Below, piece by piece: positions 22,289-29,424 of a stretch of DNA of 30,050 nt. The stretch spans positions 1-30,050 of IMG/VR virus record IMGVR_UViG_3300030107_000416; one strand, 5' to 3'. The position numbers and the translations under genes are program-made. Origin of the DNA: a virus. Numbering within the stretch: position 1 is the first letter of the stretch; each line of letters begins with the position of its first letter. A model generated the notes under the pieces. It had not been told where the DNA came from. It ran no database searches and saw only the letters and a program-made list of their open reading frames with translations.

Positions 22289-24247
22289 ATGAAAGACAAT
22301 ATTATTAATATTAACTTAGAAACATCAACTGCACCAATAGTACAAGAGGTACGTGGTCGTGATTGGATTGAGTATGGTACAGAAGATTGGAAAAACTTAT
22401 ATCCACAATTCCTTATAGACTTATATTATTCTAGTTCTATTTCAGCAGCTATTATAAATGCAACAGCAGAAATGATTGCAGGTGAAAATCTTATTATAGA
22501 AGATGAAGAAGATAGAGATTTAGAAGCTAGAGTTAAGTTGCAGAACTTTATGGACAGAGCAAATGGGAATGAAAGTTTGCACGAAGTCTTAAAGAAAGTA
22601 GCTTTTGATTTTAAATTACAAGGAGCATTTTGTCTTAATATTGTATGGTCAAAGGATAGAACTCAAATAGCTGAAATATACCACGTTGATGTTTCTAAAG
22701 TTCGTTGTGCAAGACCTGATGAATTTGGTAAGACAAAAGGTTACTACATATCAGCAGATTGGTCAAATACTAGACAAAATAAACCATATTACGTTCCTTG
22801 CTTTAATGTTAATGATAGAACATCAGCAAATCAAATAATGTATTCAGGATTATATAGTCCTAATATGAACTCTTATTATACACCTGATTATGTAAGTTGT
22901 AATAATTGGGCTTTAATTGATTCAAGAGTTTCTGAATATCATCTTAATAATATTAGCAATGGATTTGCAGGTAGCTATATGATTAGTTTTGCAAATGGTA
23001 TTCCAACACAAGAAGAAAGACTACAAATAGAAAGAAGTCTTACTGAAAAGTTTTGTTCAGAAACTAATTCAGGAAAATTTGTATTGACTTTTTCAGATGA
23101 TAAAACAAGAACTCCAGAGATAACTCCTATAAGTACAAGTGAACTAGACAAACAATATTTAGCACTTCAAGAGTTGCTTACACAAAATATACTTTCAGGA
23201 CATAGGGTTACAAGTCCTATGTTAATGGGTATTAAGAATGATACAGGATTAGGTAGTAATGTAGATGAATTAAATAGTGCTTCTAATTTTTATTTAAATA
23301 CAGTAGTAAAACCATTCCAAGATCATATTGTTAAAATGCTTAGAAAAATATTCCACGTTAATGATATGGATATGCCTGTTAACTTTGTACAGCTTAAACC
23401 AATTACATTAGAATTTACTTCTGAGGACTTAAAAGCAGTTATGACAGAAACAGAAATTAGAGATGAATTAGGTTTAGAACCTTTAGAAACAAGAATAGAT
23501 GTAGATTTAAATACAGATTGTGATTGTTCTAAGGAAAAAGAAACTTGTGATTGTAAAAAAACAAATCTTAAAGTTGAAAAAACAGAATTGGAAAGTTTTA
23601 TTGAAGAATTTGGAGAAGATATTCCAGAAGATTGGGAAATGGTAGATGAAGAAATAGTAGATGGGGAACATCAAGATTTTAATTTTGAACAAGTTTTAAA
23701 TGAAGCAGCTAATGAAAAGTTAGAATTAGCATCAACAGGAACTGCAAGACCAAATGCTAGAAGTAGTCAAGATGGAACAAACAAGTCTGATAATGATTTT
23801 TATAAAGTTAGGTATGTTTACACTAAAGATAATTTTTTAAAACAAGAAGGAGAAACTAGAGAATTTTGCAGATTAATGATGGCAGCTAAAAAGATTTATA
23901 GAAAAGAAGATATTGTAAGATTAAATGACATTGCAGTTAATCCAGGATGGGGACCTCGTGGTGCTGCAACGTATTCTATTTGGTTGGCTGACCAATACGA
24001 AGATTGTTGTAAGTCATTGAAAACTAATAAGTTAGAACTTTACAAAGGAGGTGGTAATTGTCATCATTTTTGGTTAAGACAAATTTATAAAACATCATTA
24101 AGAGGTGCAAAAAGTAAGATTAATTCTAGTCAATTAATATCATACACAAAAGCAAGAAGTGAAGGGTTTACTGCTGAAAAGAATGACAATTTAGTAGCAA
24201 GACCACCAAAAAGAATGAAGAATCAAGGATTTTTAGAACCAAGATAA
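22289..24247 (+). CDS. portal protein with extra C-terminal domain
   Basis: 652 residues. Residues 1-400 have portal character: YYSSSISAAIINATAEMIAG near 47-65, GAFCLNIVWSKD near 112-123, and TSPMLMGIKNDTGLGSNVDE near 308-327 (a P-x-x-M/L-x-G-I-x-x-x-x-G-L-G loop typical of portals), followed by a helix and EIRDELGLEPL. A Cys cluster (C411, C413, C420, C422) leads to an acidic linker, then a C-terminal domain (about 505-652) with FCRLMMAAKKIYRKEDIVRL, NPGWGPRGAATYSIW and YKGGGNCHHFWLR. Its function is unknown to me. The portal is the dodecameric DNA gate of the head. An AAATAT repeat leader precedes the ATG. Confidence 0.75.
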   Translation: MKDNIININLETSTAPIVQEVRGRDWIEYGTEDWKNLYPQFLIDLYYSSSISAAIINATAEMIAGENLIIEDEEDRDLEARVKLQNFMDRANGNESLHEVLKKVAFDFKLQGAFCLNIVWSKDRTQIAEIYHVDVSKVRCARPDEFGKTKGYYISADWSNTRQNKPYYVPCFNVNDRTSANQIMYSGLYSPNMNSYYTPDYVSCNNWALIDSRVSEYHLNNISNGFAGSYMISFANGIPTQEERLQIERSLTEKFCSETNSGKFVLTFSDDKTRTPEITPISTSELDKQYLALQELLTQNILSGHRVTSPMLMGIKNDTGLGSNVDELNSASNFYLNTVVKPFQDHIVKMLRKIFHVNDMDMPVNFVQLKPITLEFTSEDLKAVMTETEIRDELGLEPLETRIDVDLNTDCDCSKEKETCDCKKTNLKVEKTELESFIEEFGEDIPEDWEMVDEEIVDGEHQDFNFEQVLNEAANEKLELASTGTARPNARSSQDGTNKSDNDFYKVRYVYTKDNFLKQEGETREFCRLMMAAKKIYRKEDIVRLNDIAVNPGWGPRGAATYSIWLADQYEDCCKSLKTNKLELYKGGGNCHHFWLRQIYKTSLRGAKSKINSSQLISYTKARSEGFTAEKNDNLVARPPKRMKNQGFLEPR

Positions 24248-24249
24248 CT

Positions 24250-24810
24250 ATGGCATACGTATTATTTATATCAGAACAAAAACTTAAAGACTCAACAGCA
24301 ATCAATTTGAATGTTGATGTTAACTTGTTATTACCTTATGTAAGACAAGCACAGAAACTTTATGTAGAACCTAAATTGGGAACAGATTTATATGAAGCAT
24401 TAAAGACTAAAATTTCAGGAAGCACATTAACAGGTGCATATAAGACTTTAGTAGATGACTACATTGGTGATATGCTGCCTAATTGGGCGTTTTATCACGC
24501 TATTCCTTTTTTAAGATTTAAGATAGAAAATGGTAATATATATTCTAAGACTTCAGAAACAGGAACTGCTTTAAGTACAGAAGAAGCACAACACCTTAGA
24601 GAGGAAGTTAGAAATACAGCAGAGTATTATACTGAAAGAATGATTGAATATGTAACTAATAATACTACTGACTTTCCTGAATACAACACTAATAGTGGTG
24701 CTGAAATTTCACCTGATAGAAATGCTTATTATGCAGGAATGAATCTTGAAAGACCAACACCACAAGGAACTAAATTAACATTAAGAAACTTCTTAACAGC
24801 AGGAGAATAA
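24250..24810 (+). CDS. head-tail connector-like virion protein
   Basis: 186 residues, helical. It has FISEQKLKDSTAINLNVDVN, LLPYVRQAQKLYVEPKLGTD, a central WAFYHAIPFLRFKI and a helix with EEVRNTAEYYTERMIEYV. Helical adaptors following the portal usually connect head and tail, and I recall this layout in Bacteroidetes phages. It starts two bases after the portal stop and ends at a TAATG junction. Identification rests on pattern and position. Confidence 0.6.
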   Translation: MAYVLFISEQKLKDSTAINLNVDVNLLLPYVRQAQKLYVEPKLGTDLYEALKTKISGSTLTGAYKTLVDDYIGDMLPNWAFYHAIPFLRFKIENGNIYSKTSETGTALSTEEAQHLREEVRNTAEYYTERMIEYVTNNTTDFPEYNTNSGAEISPDRNAYYAGMNLERPTPQGTKLTLRNFLTAGE

Positions 24811-24932
24811 TGAAGAAACATTATAAACCTAAATTAATTAACATAACGAAGCTAAAATCCTACTTGGATAAGCAGACAAAGAATAAAGCAAATGACAGAC
24901 CTAAAAGACACAATACAAGTAGGAATAGCTAA
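24810..24932 (+). CDS. 40-residue basic peptide
   Basis: ATG overlaps the preceding stop (TAATG) and opens 40 codons: starts KKHYKPKLINITKLKSYLDK and ends with an Arg/Lys/Asn-rich tail. It overlaps the holin-like gene by 41 nt. The coupling pattern is the same as for true genes here, but no homology is recognised and the length is short, so it is tentative. Confidence 0.4.
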   Translation: MKKHYKPKLINITKLKSYLDKQTKNKANDRPKRHNTSRNS

Positions 24933-25056
24933 CGGATCAGCTATTGGGGTATCATTAGTAGAAGCAAATGAAATATTAACTTTTGTTTCACTATTACTAG
25001 CAATAGCATTTACAATTTACAAATTTTTTATATATGAAACGAAGAAAGCTAAATAG
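24892..25056 (+). CDS. holin-like single-span membrane protein
   Basis: 54 residues with one strong membrane segment (ILTFVSLLLAIAFTIYKFFI, residues about 28-47), a short polar N-terminus and a basic tail (YETKKAK). That topology and its place just before the DUF5675-type gene suggest a holin or pinholin that opens the inner membrane. It is shorter than most annotation cut-offs. Role is inferred. Confidence 0.55.
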   Translation: MTDLKDTIQVGIANGSAIGVSLVEANEILTFVSLLLAIAFTIYKFFIYETKKAK

Positions 25057-25082
25057 TAAGAATCCTAAATACTTAAAAAATA

Positions 25083-25574
25083 ATGAAAAACCTCGTAAAT
25101 TTCGTAAAGAGTTTGCTCAAGAAGTTAAGGGGTGTAAAATCTACAAGGTCTACTATCTCTAACTCTAACAACATAAACTTATTGCTTCTTAGAGATACAT
25201 TTACAGATGAATCTACAATAGGAGAATTGTTTGTCAATGGTGAAAGGTTTTGTGATACTTTAGAACTACCATATAGAGATAACCAAAAAAGTATATCCTG
25301 TATTCCAACAGGAGAATATAAGGTAAGATTAAGATTACCAAGAGAAAGTGCTACAAGGCACTATATACATTTATTAGTAAAAGATGTAAAAGACAGATCA
25401 CATATATTATTTCATAGAGGTAATACAGCTAAAGACTCAAGGGGGTGCATCCTAGTAGGTCAAGGAACTCAACAAGACATTGTTTATAATTCAACTTTAG
25501 CTATGGATTTACTCATCAAAGAAATAATTAATTTAGGTGGCAAGAATATAAGTTTAATAATCAAAAATAAATAA
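25083..25574 (+). CDS. DUF5675-type protein, probable lysis enzyme
   Basis: 163 residues. A 30-residue basic N-terminus is followed by a domain with LLLLRDTFTDESTIGELFVN, CDTLELPYRDN, IPTGEYKVRL and ILFHRGNTAKDSRGCILVGQ. The His111...Gly-Cys122-Ile arrangement (HxGN then GCIxxG) is the DUF5675 signature and recalls the H...S-x-G-C site of L,D-transpeptidase folds. It may act on peptidoglycan; I know no direct proof. Flanked by two holin-like membrane proteins, it takes the place of the endolysin, and no other muralytic gene is seen in the window. Confidence 0.65.
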   Translation: MKNLVNFVKSLLKKLRGVKSTRSTISNSNNINLLLLRDTFTDESTIGELFVNGERFCDTLELPYRDNQKSISCIPTGEYKVRLRLPRESATRHYIHLLVKDVKDRSHILFHRGNTAKDSRGCILVGQGTQQDIVYNSTLAMDLLIKEIINLGGKNISLIIKNK

Positions 25575-25576
25575 TT

Positions 25577-25768
25577 ATGAAATTCTTAGAAAACTTTTTA
25601 ATTGGACAAATGATTAAGTCTAAAAAATTCTGGTATGCAATTAGTTCAGTAGTTGTTCCTGCAATAGTAACTTATTTAGGAGTTGATGAAACAACTGCAA
25701 GTAATTTATACTATGCATTATTAGCTTTAGTGTTAGGGCAAGGAATAGCTGACATTGCAAAGAAATAA
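25577..25768 (+). CDS. holin-like two-span membrane protein
   Basis: 63 residues with two hydrophobic segments (FWYAISSVVVPAIVTYLGV, about 18-36; NLYYALLALVLGQGIADIA, about 43-61) separated by a short acidic turn (DETTAS). Small proteins of this shape are common phage holins in Bacteroidetes. It follows the DUF5675-type gene by two bases and overlaps the metallophosphoesterase frame. Holin by context and topology. Confidence 0.65.
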   Translation: MKFLENFLIGQMIKSKKFWYAISSVVVPAIVTYLGVDETTASNLYYALLALVLGQGIADIAKK

Positions 25769-26477
25769 TAGATATAGATTAAAACCACACGAGATTGTGG
25801 CTTTACAAAAAATGCGAGAAGCTGACACTAGGAACATCCTAGTTGTTGGCGACTTGCACGAACCATTTTGTCTTGATGGTTATTTAGAATTTTGCATTGA
25901 GCAATATGAAACTTATAATTGTAACCAGGTTATATTTATAGGTGATATTTTAGATAACCACGCTTTTAGTTACCACGAACCTGATCCTGATGGAATGTCA
26001 GCAGGTAATGAACTACAAGAAAGTATAAAAAAAATTCAAAAATGGTATGAGGTTTTTCCAAAAGCAGATGTATGTATTGGAAACCACGACAGAATGTGTT
26101 CAAGGAAAAGATTTACAGCAGGAATACCATCAGCTTGGATAAAAACCTATAATGAAGTATTAGGAACTCCTAAGTGGAATTGGGTAGAATCAATAGTATA
26201 TGATGATGTTCTTTATGAACACGGAGAGGGTGGACAAGCACAAACAAAAGCAAAAAACAATTTAATGTCTAGTGTTTGTGGACATACACATACTGAAGCA
26301 TATTGTCGTTGGTATGTTGGTAAAAAATACAGAATATTTGGTATGCAGGTAGGGTGTGGTGTTAATTCTAAATCTTATGCTGCTGCATACGCAAAAAACT
26401 TTAAGAAACAAGCAATAGGGTGTTCTGTTGTACTTAATAATGGTACACTACCTATAAATCTTTTAATGCCGTTATAA
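25755..26477 (+). CDS. calcineurin-like metallophosphoesterase
   Basis: Up to 240 residues from TTG 25755; ATG 25812 (residue 20) is an alternative start that keeps all motifs. All metal-binding blocks are present: GDLHEPF (D33, H35), GDILDNH (D64), GNHD (N110, H111, D112), YEHGEG (H156) and CGHTHTE (H177, H179). It is a complete enzyme of the phosphoprotein-phosphatase/nuclease-like superfamily. Substrate is unknown: phage members may act on nucleic acid ends, nucleotides or proteins. Position at the end of the lysis/late block gives no clear clue. Confidence 0.85.
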   Translation: MQRNNRYRLKPHEIVALQKMREADTRNILVVGDLHEPFCLDGYLEFCIEQYETYNCNQVIFIGDILDNHAFSYHEPDPDGMSAGNELQESIKKIQKWYEVFPKADVCIGNHDRMCSRKRFTAGIPSAWIKTYNEVLGTPKWNWVESIVYDDVLYEHGEGGQAQTKAKNNLMSSVCGHTHTEAYCRWYVGKKYRIFGMQVGCGVNSKSYAAAYAKNFKKQAIGCSVVLNNGTLPINLLMPL

Positions 26478-26575
26478 TGCCTAAAATACCTAAACATCCT
26501 GATTGGATAGAAACATATAGATTATTTGTATTGTATTTTATCATTATGTTATTTGTCTTTTTACTTTCTATTTAA
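26477..26575 (+). CDS. 32-residue membrane peptide
   Basis: TAATG overlap with the phosphoesterase stop opens 32 codons: PKIPKHPDWIETYR then a membrane segment (LFVLYFIIMLFVFLLSI) running to the stop. One membrane span with a basic/amphipathic N-terminus could be a spanin-like, antiholin or host-targeting peptide. It is too short for most gene finders. Last gene before the control region. Confidence 0.45.
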   Translation: MPKIPKHPDWIETYRLFVLYFIIMLFVFLLSI

Positions 26576-26666
26576 TTACCCCCCTTTAGTCGTTTTAGAC
26601 ACTTTCACAACTTTTTAATGGTAATATACTAGACAGCACTTAAAATGTCTTATCTAGTCAAAACAC

Positions 26667-26689
26667 TATTAACATTAATATTGTTAATA
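26667..26689. promoter_or_regulatory. inverted repeat in the early control region (operator candidate)
   Basis: TATTAACA-TTAATAT-TGTTAATA: eight-bp perfect arms and a 7-nt spacer, giving centres suited to a dimeric regulator. It lies 15 bases upstream of the TTG box of the promoter. The region 26576-26762 holds no gene otherwise. An ACTAGA/TCTAGT pair lies further upstream but is shorter. Confidence 0.45.
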
Positions 26690-26704
26690 ACTTTGTGTGT
26701 AAAG

Positions 26705-26735
26705 TTGTGTATAACAATATTTTTTTATATCTTTG
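26705..26735 (+). promoter_or_regulatory. Bacteroidetes-type promoter for the early operon
   Basis: TTG at 26705-26707 and TATCTTTG at 26728-26735, spaced by 20 nt, match the Bacteroidetes consensus TTG-N17-23-TAnnTTTG. Transcription would begin near 26741, leaving a leader of about 20 nt before ATG 26763. It drives the replication genes to the right and needs only the host sigma factor. Confidence 0.8.
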
Positions 26736-26762
26736 TGCTATTGTTTAACTAAACTTAATAAA

Positions 26763-27104
26763 ATGAAAACAAATTTTAAAATGAAAGAAGCTACAAACGC
26801 TTCAGAAGCAATTTTCTCAATAGAGAATGTTCTAATTGAGAACCCAGTATGGCTAAATAAATGTACTAGCGACTTGTTTGCAGTCGTAAAACAATGTTGG
26901 GATTTACCAATGATTAAAACAACCAAACCTCTTATAGAATGTGATTATACTGGTTGGAGTGAAGATGCAATTAAAGATGCGAAAAGCTATCACGAACACA
27001 AAGTTAGTATGCTTTCAATGTTAAATTCAGAACAAATCATTAACCTGTTTATTGAAATCAAAACCGAATACTATAACTTTTTAGATAATACACAATGGAG
27101 TTAA
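26763..27104 (+). CDS. early protein, unknown
   Basis: 113 residues from ATG 26763. An earlier in-frame TTG (26733) lies inside the promoter's -7 box and cannot be transcribed from it, so ATG 26763 is preferred. The protein has ATNASEAIFSIENVLIENPV and KSYHEHKVSMLSMLNSEQII segments, helical in character, with no recognised family. First gene after the host-type promoter, so probably among the first phage proteins made. Host-takeover roles are common for such genes, but nothing here shows one. Confidence 0.65.
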   Translation: MKTNFKMKEATNASEAIFSIENVLIENPVWLNKCTSDLFAVVKQCWDLPMIKTTKPLIECDYTGWSEDAIKDAKSYHEHKVSMLSMLNSEQIINLFIEIKTEYYNFLDNTQWS

Positions 27105-27379
27105 TTTGCGAGGACTACTATTTTTATAATAACGGAATGTTATATAAAACAATGAAATCATTATCATTGTCAGGAACTTTTACTGATTTAGTTAAAGTTG
27201 AACCAAAGATTAGAGTATTTGGTACAAGAGAACAAATAGACAAAGCAGTTGATGAATATTCGGAGATGACAGATTTAAATGTTGATGAAGTGTTTGATTA
27301 TGAAGATAAAGAAAAGTTAAAAGAATATAAAGAACGATATAATAAGATAAAAACTAATAAAGCATTAATAATAATATGA
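27095..27379 (+). CDS. early protein, unknown
   Basis: 94 residues: an N-terminal beta-type stretch (ICEDYYFYNNGMLYKTMKSL), VKVEPKIRVFGTREQIDKAV, then a charged helix (EDKEKLKEYKERYNKIKTNK) ending ALIII. It overlaps the previous gene by 10 nt and the next by 4 nt. No family known to me. Confidence 0.6.
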   Translation: MELICEDYYFYNNGMLYKTMKSLSLSGTFTDLVKVEPKIRVFGTREQIDKAVDEYSEMTDLNVDEVFDYEDKEKLKEYKERYNKIKTNKALIII

Positions 27380-27762
27380 AAACGGAAATACTAAAAGAAA
27401 AATATATTAAATACAACTTAACAAAAGATGATGTGTTTAAGCACCAACACTATATAATAATAACAAGAAGTGGGATAGAAAAAATACAAGCATTAGAAAA
27501 CATACATATAAATTATGATGTTATAAAATGTGAACCTAATTTTGCATCAGTAAAAGCAACAGCAATTAAAGATCAAAATACAATACAAACTTTTGGTTCA
27601 GCACTTAAAGGGAGTAACTTTAAAGATGGAAACACTAACACCTGGTATGTATTAGAAATGGCAGAGAAAAGAGCAATGTCAAGAGCTGTATTAAAACTTA
27701 CAGGATTCTATGAGTTAGGAGTATTTGGTGAAGATGAATCAGAAGATTTTAAAAAGAACTAA
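27376..27762 (+). CDS. possible single-strand annealing-like protein
   Basis: 128 residues. The middle has an IKCEPNFASVKATAIKDQNT stretch, and the end reads TWYVLEMAEKRAMSRAVLKL followed by TGFYELGVFGEDESEDF. An E-x-A-E-x-R-A-x-x-R-A-x-x-x-x-x-G-x-Y motif is seen near the end of Rad52/Sak/ERF-type annealing proteins (where it reads like AETKAIGRAL...GYG). The length is short and no other hallmark is clear, so annealing is a suggestion only. The near SSB-like gene fits a replication/recombination set. A structured RNA follows the stop. Confidence 0.5.
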   Translation: MKTEILKEKYIKYNLTKDDVFKHQHYIIITRSGIEKIQALENIHINYDVIKCEPNFASVKATAIKDQNTIQTFGSALKGSNFKDGNTNTWYVLEMAEKRAMSRAVLKLTGFYELGVFGEDESEDFKKN

Positions 27763-27765
27763 TAT

Positions 27766-27850
27766 AGGTGGTGAAAGGGTTAGATAATCAATTAATAACT
27801 GAGCGGTTATACTTTGTGGTTTTATCAATTCCTTTTCACTACCTTTTTTT
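27766..27850 (+). ncRNA. structured RNA / terminator-like element with nested stems
   Basis: Outer stem: AGGTGGTGAAAGG (27766-27778) with CCTTTTCACTACCT (27831-27844), 13 pairs with one bulged T and one G-U. Inside, GATAA (27783-27787) can pair with TTATC (27822-27826), and ATAAC (27795-27799) with GTTAT (27806-27810) around loop TGAGCG. Seven Ts (27844-27850) follow. It can be read as a large intrinsic terminator or a small phage RNA; it sits 3 bases after one gene and 4 before the next. Confidence 0.55.
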
Positions 27851-27853
27851 AAT

Positions 27854-28477
27854 ATGAATATAACTAACGAGGACAATATGAAGCTAATGTCAAGATATGA
27901 AGATAATCATTTTGACTTATGCTTAACCGACCCACCATACAATGTAGGTAGAAAGTATAATGAATATGATGATAATATGACAGAGGAAGAATATTATAAA
28001 TGGTGTATTAAGTGGTTTAATGAAGTAAAGCGAGTTAGTAAGACATTAGTTATGACAGTAGGATATAAAAACCTGCCTTTTTGGTTTTCTTTAAAACCTA
28101 AACATCAGATGATTTGGCACAAACCAAACCAAAACAGTCCAAGCCCTTTAGGTGGGTTTAATGCTTATGAATCAATTTTGATTTGGGGTAAAAACCATAA
28201 AAGAATAGGTCACGACATATTTACTAAAAATATTAGTATGCAGAAAGATGCAAGTTGGCACGATTGCCCCAAACATTTAAAAAGTTGGGAAATTATACTA
28301 GATAAGTTTATAGAAAAACCCGCAAAGATTTTAGATATATTTTTAGGTAGTGGAACAACTGCTATTGCTTGTCATAATTTAGGTTTTGATTTTACAGGTT
28401 GTGAAATTGATAAAGAATATTACGAAGCAGCTATGAAAAGAATAGAAAGACATAAACAACAATTAAGAATGTTTTAA
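27854..28477 (+). CDS. DPPY-type adenine-N6 (or cytosine-N4) DNA methyltransferase
   Basis: 207 residues. Motif IV is LTDPPYN (DPPY at 26-29) and motif I is ILDIFLGSGTTAIAC (FLGSGT at 163-168). The order IV before I, with the target-recognition region between, is the beta class. WHKPNQN and CEIDKEYYEAA are the usual parts flanking the AdoMet site. It transfers methyl groups to adenine N6, or less likely cytosine N4, in DNA; DPPY favours adenine. No restriction gene is adjacent, so it is an orphan methylase, likely for protection from host restriction. A second, C5-type methylase is at 4136-4774. Confidence 0.85.
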   Translation: MNITNEDNMKLMSRYEDNHFDLCLTDPPYNVGRKYNEYDDNMTEEEYYKWCIKWFNEVKRVSKTLVMTVGYKNLPFWFSLKPKHQMIWHKPNQNSPSPLGGFNAYESILIWGKNHKRIGHDIFTKNISMQKDASWHDCPKHLKSWEIILDKFIEKPAKILDIFLGSGTTAIACHNLGFDFTGCEIDKEYYEAAMKRIERHKQQLRMF

Positions 28478-28513
28478 ATAAAAATTTTTTAATAATTAAA
28501 TAAATAAATAGAT

Positions 28514-28912
28514 ATGGAAATTTCAGGAACAATTAAAAAAATCTTACCACTAAAAAGTGGAACAAGTGAAGCAGGTTATGAATGGAAAAAAAGAGATGTA
28601 GTTATTACACAATTTCATCCAGACCCAAAATATGTTAAAGATGTATGTGTTACTGCTTTTGGAGATAAAGCATTAGAATCAATTAGTAGGTTTATTATAG
28701 GTGATACTGTTGATGTAAAAGTTAATGCAGAGAGCAGAGAATTTAATGGAAAATATTATACAAATCTTAATGGACATTGGTGGGCAAATAAAAATTCACA
28801 TAATGAAGAAATAAATAAATCTGTTAAGGAAGAATTAAATGGGAGAATTGAAATGGATGCTAAAGACCAAAAACTTGTAACAACTGATGATGATAACGAT
28901 TTACCATTTTAA
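28514..28912 (+). CDS. single-stranded DNA-binding-like protein (DUF3127-type)
   Basis: 132 residues. The N-terminal 95 residues are beta-rich, OB-fold-like (ISGTIKKILPLKSG, YEWKKRDVVITQ, VCVTAFGDKALE, GDTVDVKVNAESREFNGKYY), in the pattern of DUF3127 proteins. The C-terminus is an acidic tail ending DDDNDLPF, the classic SSB tip that binds partner proteins. It would coat single-stranded DNA at phage forks. It is followed by the DnaA-like and initiation-like genes. Confidence 0.8.
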   Translation: MEISGTIKKILPLKSGTSEAGYEWKKRDVVITQFHPDPKYVKDVCVTAFGDKALESISRFIIGDTVDVKVNAESREFNGKYYTNLNGHWWANKNSHNEEINKSVKEELNGRIEMDAKDQKLVTTDDDNDLPF

Positions 28913-28914
28913 TT

Positions 28915-29424
28915 ATGACAGAAGAATTAAACTTTAAAGCAATTTGTGATTTAGCAATTAATGTTTGTAATGTTTCTAAAGATACATTGCTTTCTAAAAC
29001 TAGGAAAAGAAATGTACAAGCAGTTAGAGCATCAGTAGCTTATATTGCACGAACTGAAGAAGATATACATAGAAATGTAATTGCTAAAGTTTTAAATAGA
29101 GATAGGACTGCAACTTATCACTATGAAAGAAACCACAAAAACCTTTATAGTCGTTGTATAATTTATAGAAATATATTTACTAAAATCTACAAAGCATATA
29201 AAGATATTGATGGCACAAAAGAAATATTTATTGACAAAGATTATATGAAGTCTTTTTTACTTAAAGGAGGTGTTACAGAAAAACTTGATCCTGATGTATT
29301 ACTAGAAGTAAAAAGTGGTGAAGTTAAATGTATTATTAAGACTTCTTACTTTGATTTTTCTAATCAATTAAAAATAATTAATTTTGTGCTGAAGAATTAT
29401 CACTTTAGTGTAAAGATTATATAA
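28915..29424 (+). CDS. DnaA domain IV-like DNA-binding protein
   Basis: 169 residues. Residues about 15-72 read VCNVSKDTLLSKTRKRNVQA, VRASVAYIARTEEDIHRNVI, AKVLNRDRTATYHYERN. This follows the C-terminal domain of DnaA: a helix, R-K-R-x-V-x-x-x-R-x-x-x-x-Y-I-x-R, a helix, then L-N-R-D-R-T-A-T-Y-H-Y (compare RDHTTV). The ATPase domain of DnaA is absent, so it is a stand-alone origin-binding module with an extra C-terminal part (about 95-169) of unknown role. It probably binds the phage origin. It is coupled (TAATG) to the replication-initiation-like gene. Confidence 0.75.
   Translation: MTEELNFKAICDLAINVCNVSKDTLLSKTRKRNVQAVRASVAYIARTEEDIHRNVIAKVLNRDRTATYHYERNHKNLYSRCIIYRNIFTKIYKAYKDIDGTKEIFIDKDYMKSFLLKGGVTEKLDPDVLLEVKSGEVKCIIKTSYFDFSNQLKIINFVLKNYHFSVKII

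Noticed and set aside
25034-25162. 42-residue basic frame (MKRRKLNSKN...)
   Set aside because: It lies across the end of the holin-like gene and the start of the DUF5675-type gene in another frame and shows no recognisable pattern; most likely chance.
26733-26762. TTG start at 26733 for the first early gene
   Set aside because: The codon lies within the TATCTTTG box of the promoter; transcripts would begin downstream of it. ATG 26763 is used.
27766-27850. tRNA gene from the cloverleaf-like folding
   Set aside because: The outer helix is continuous for 13 pairs, there is no T-arm sequence (GGTTCRAATCC-type), no proper D-arm and no CCA-compatible 3' end. A structured RNA or terminator fits better.
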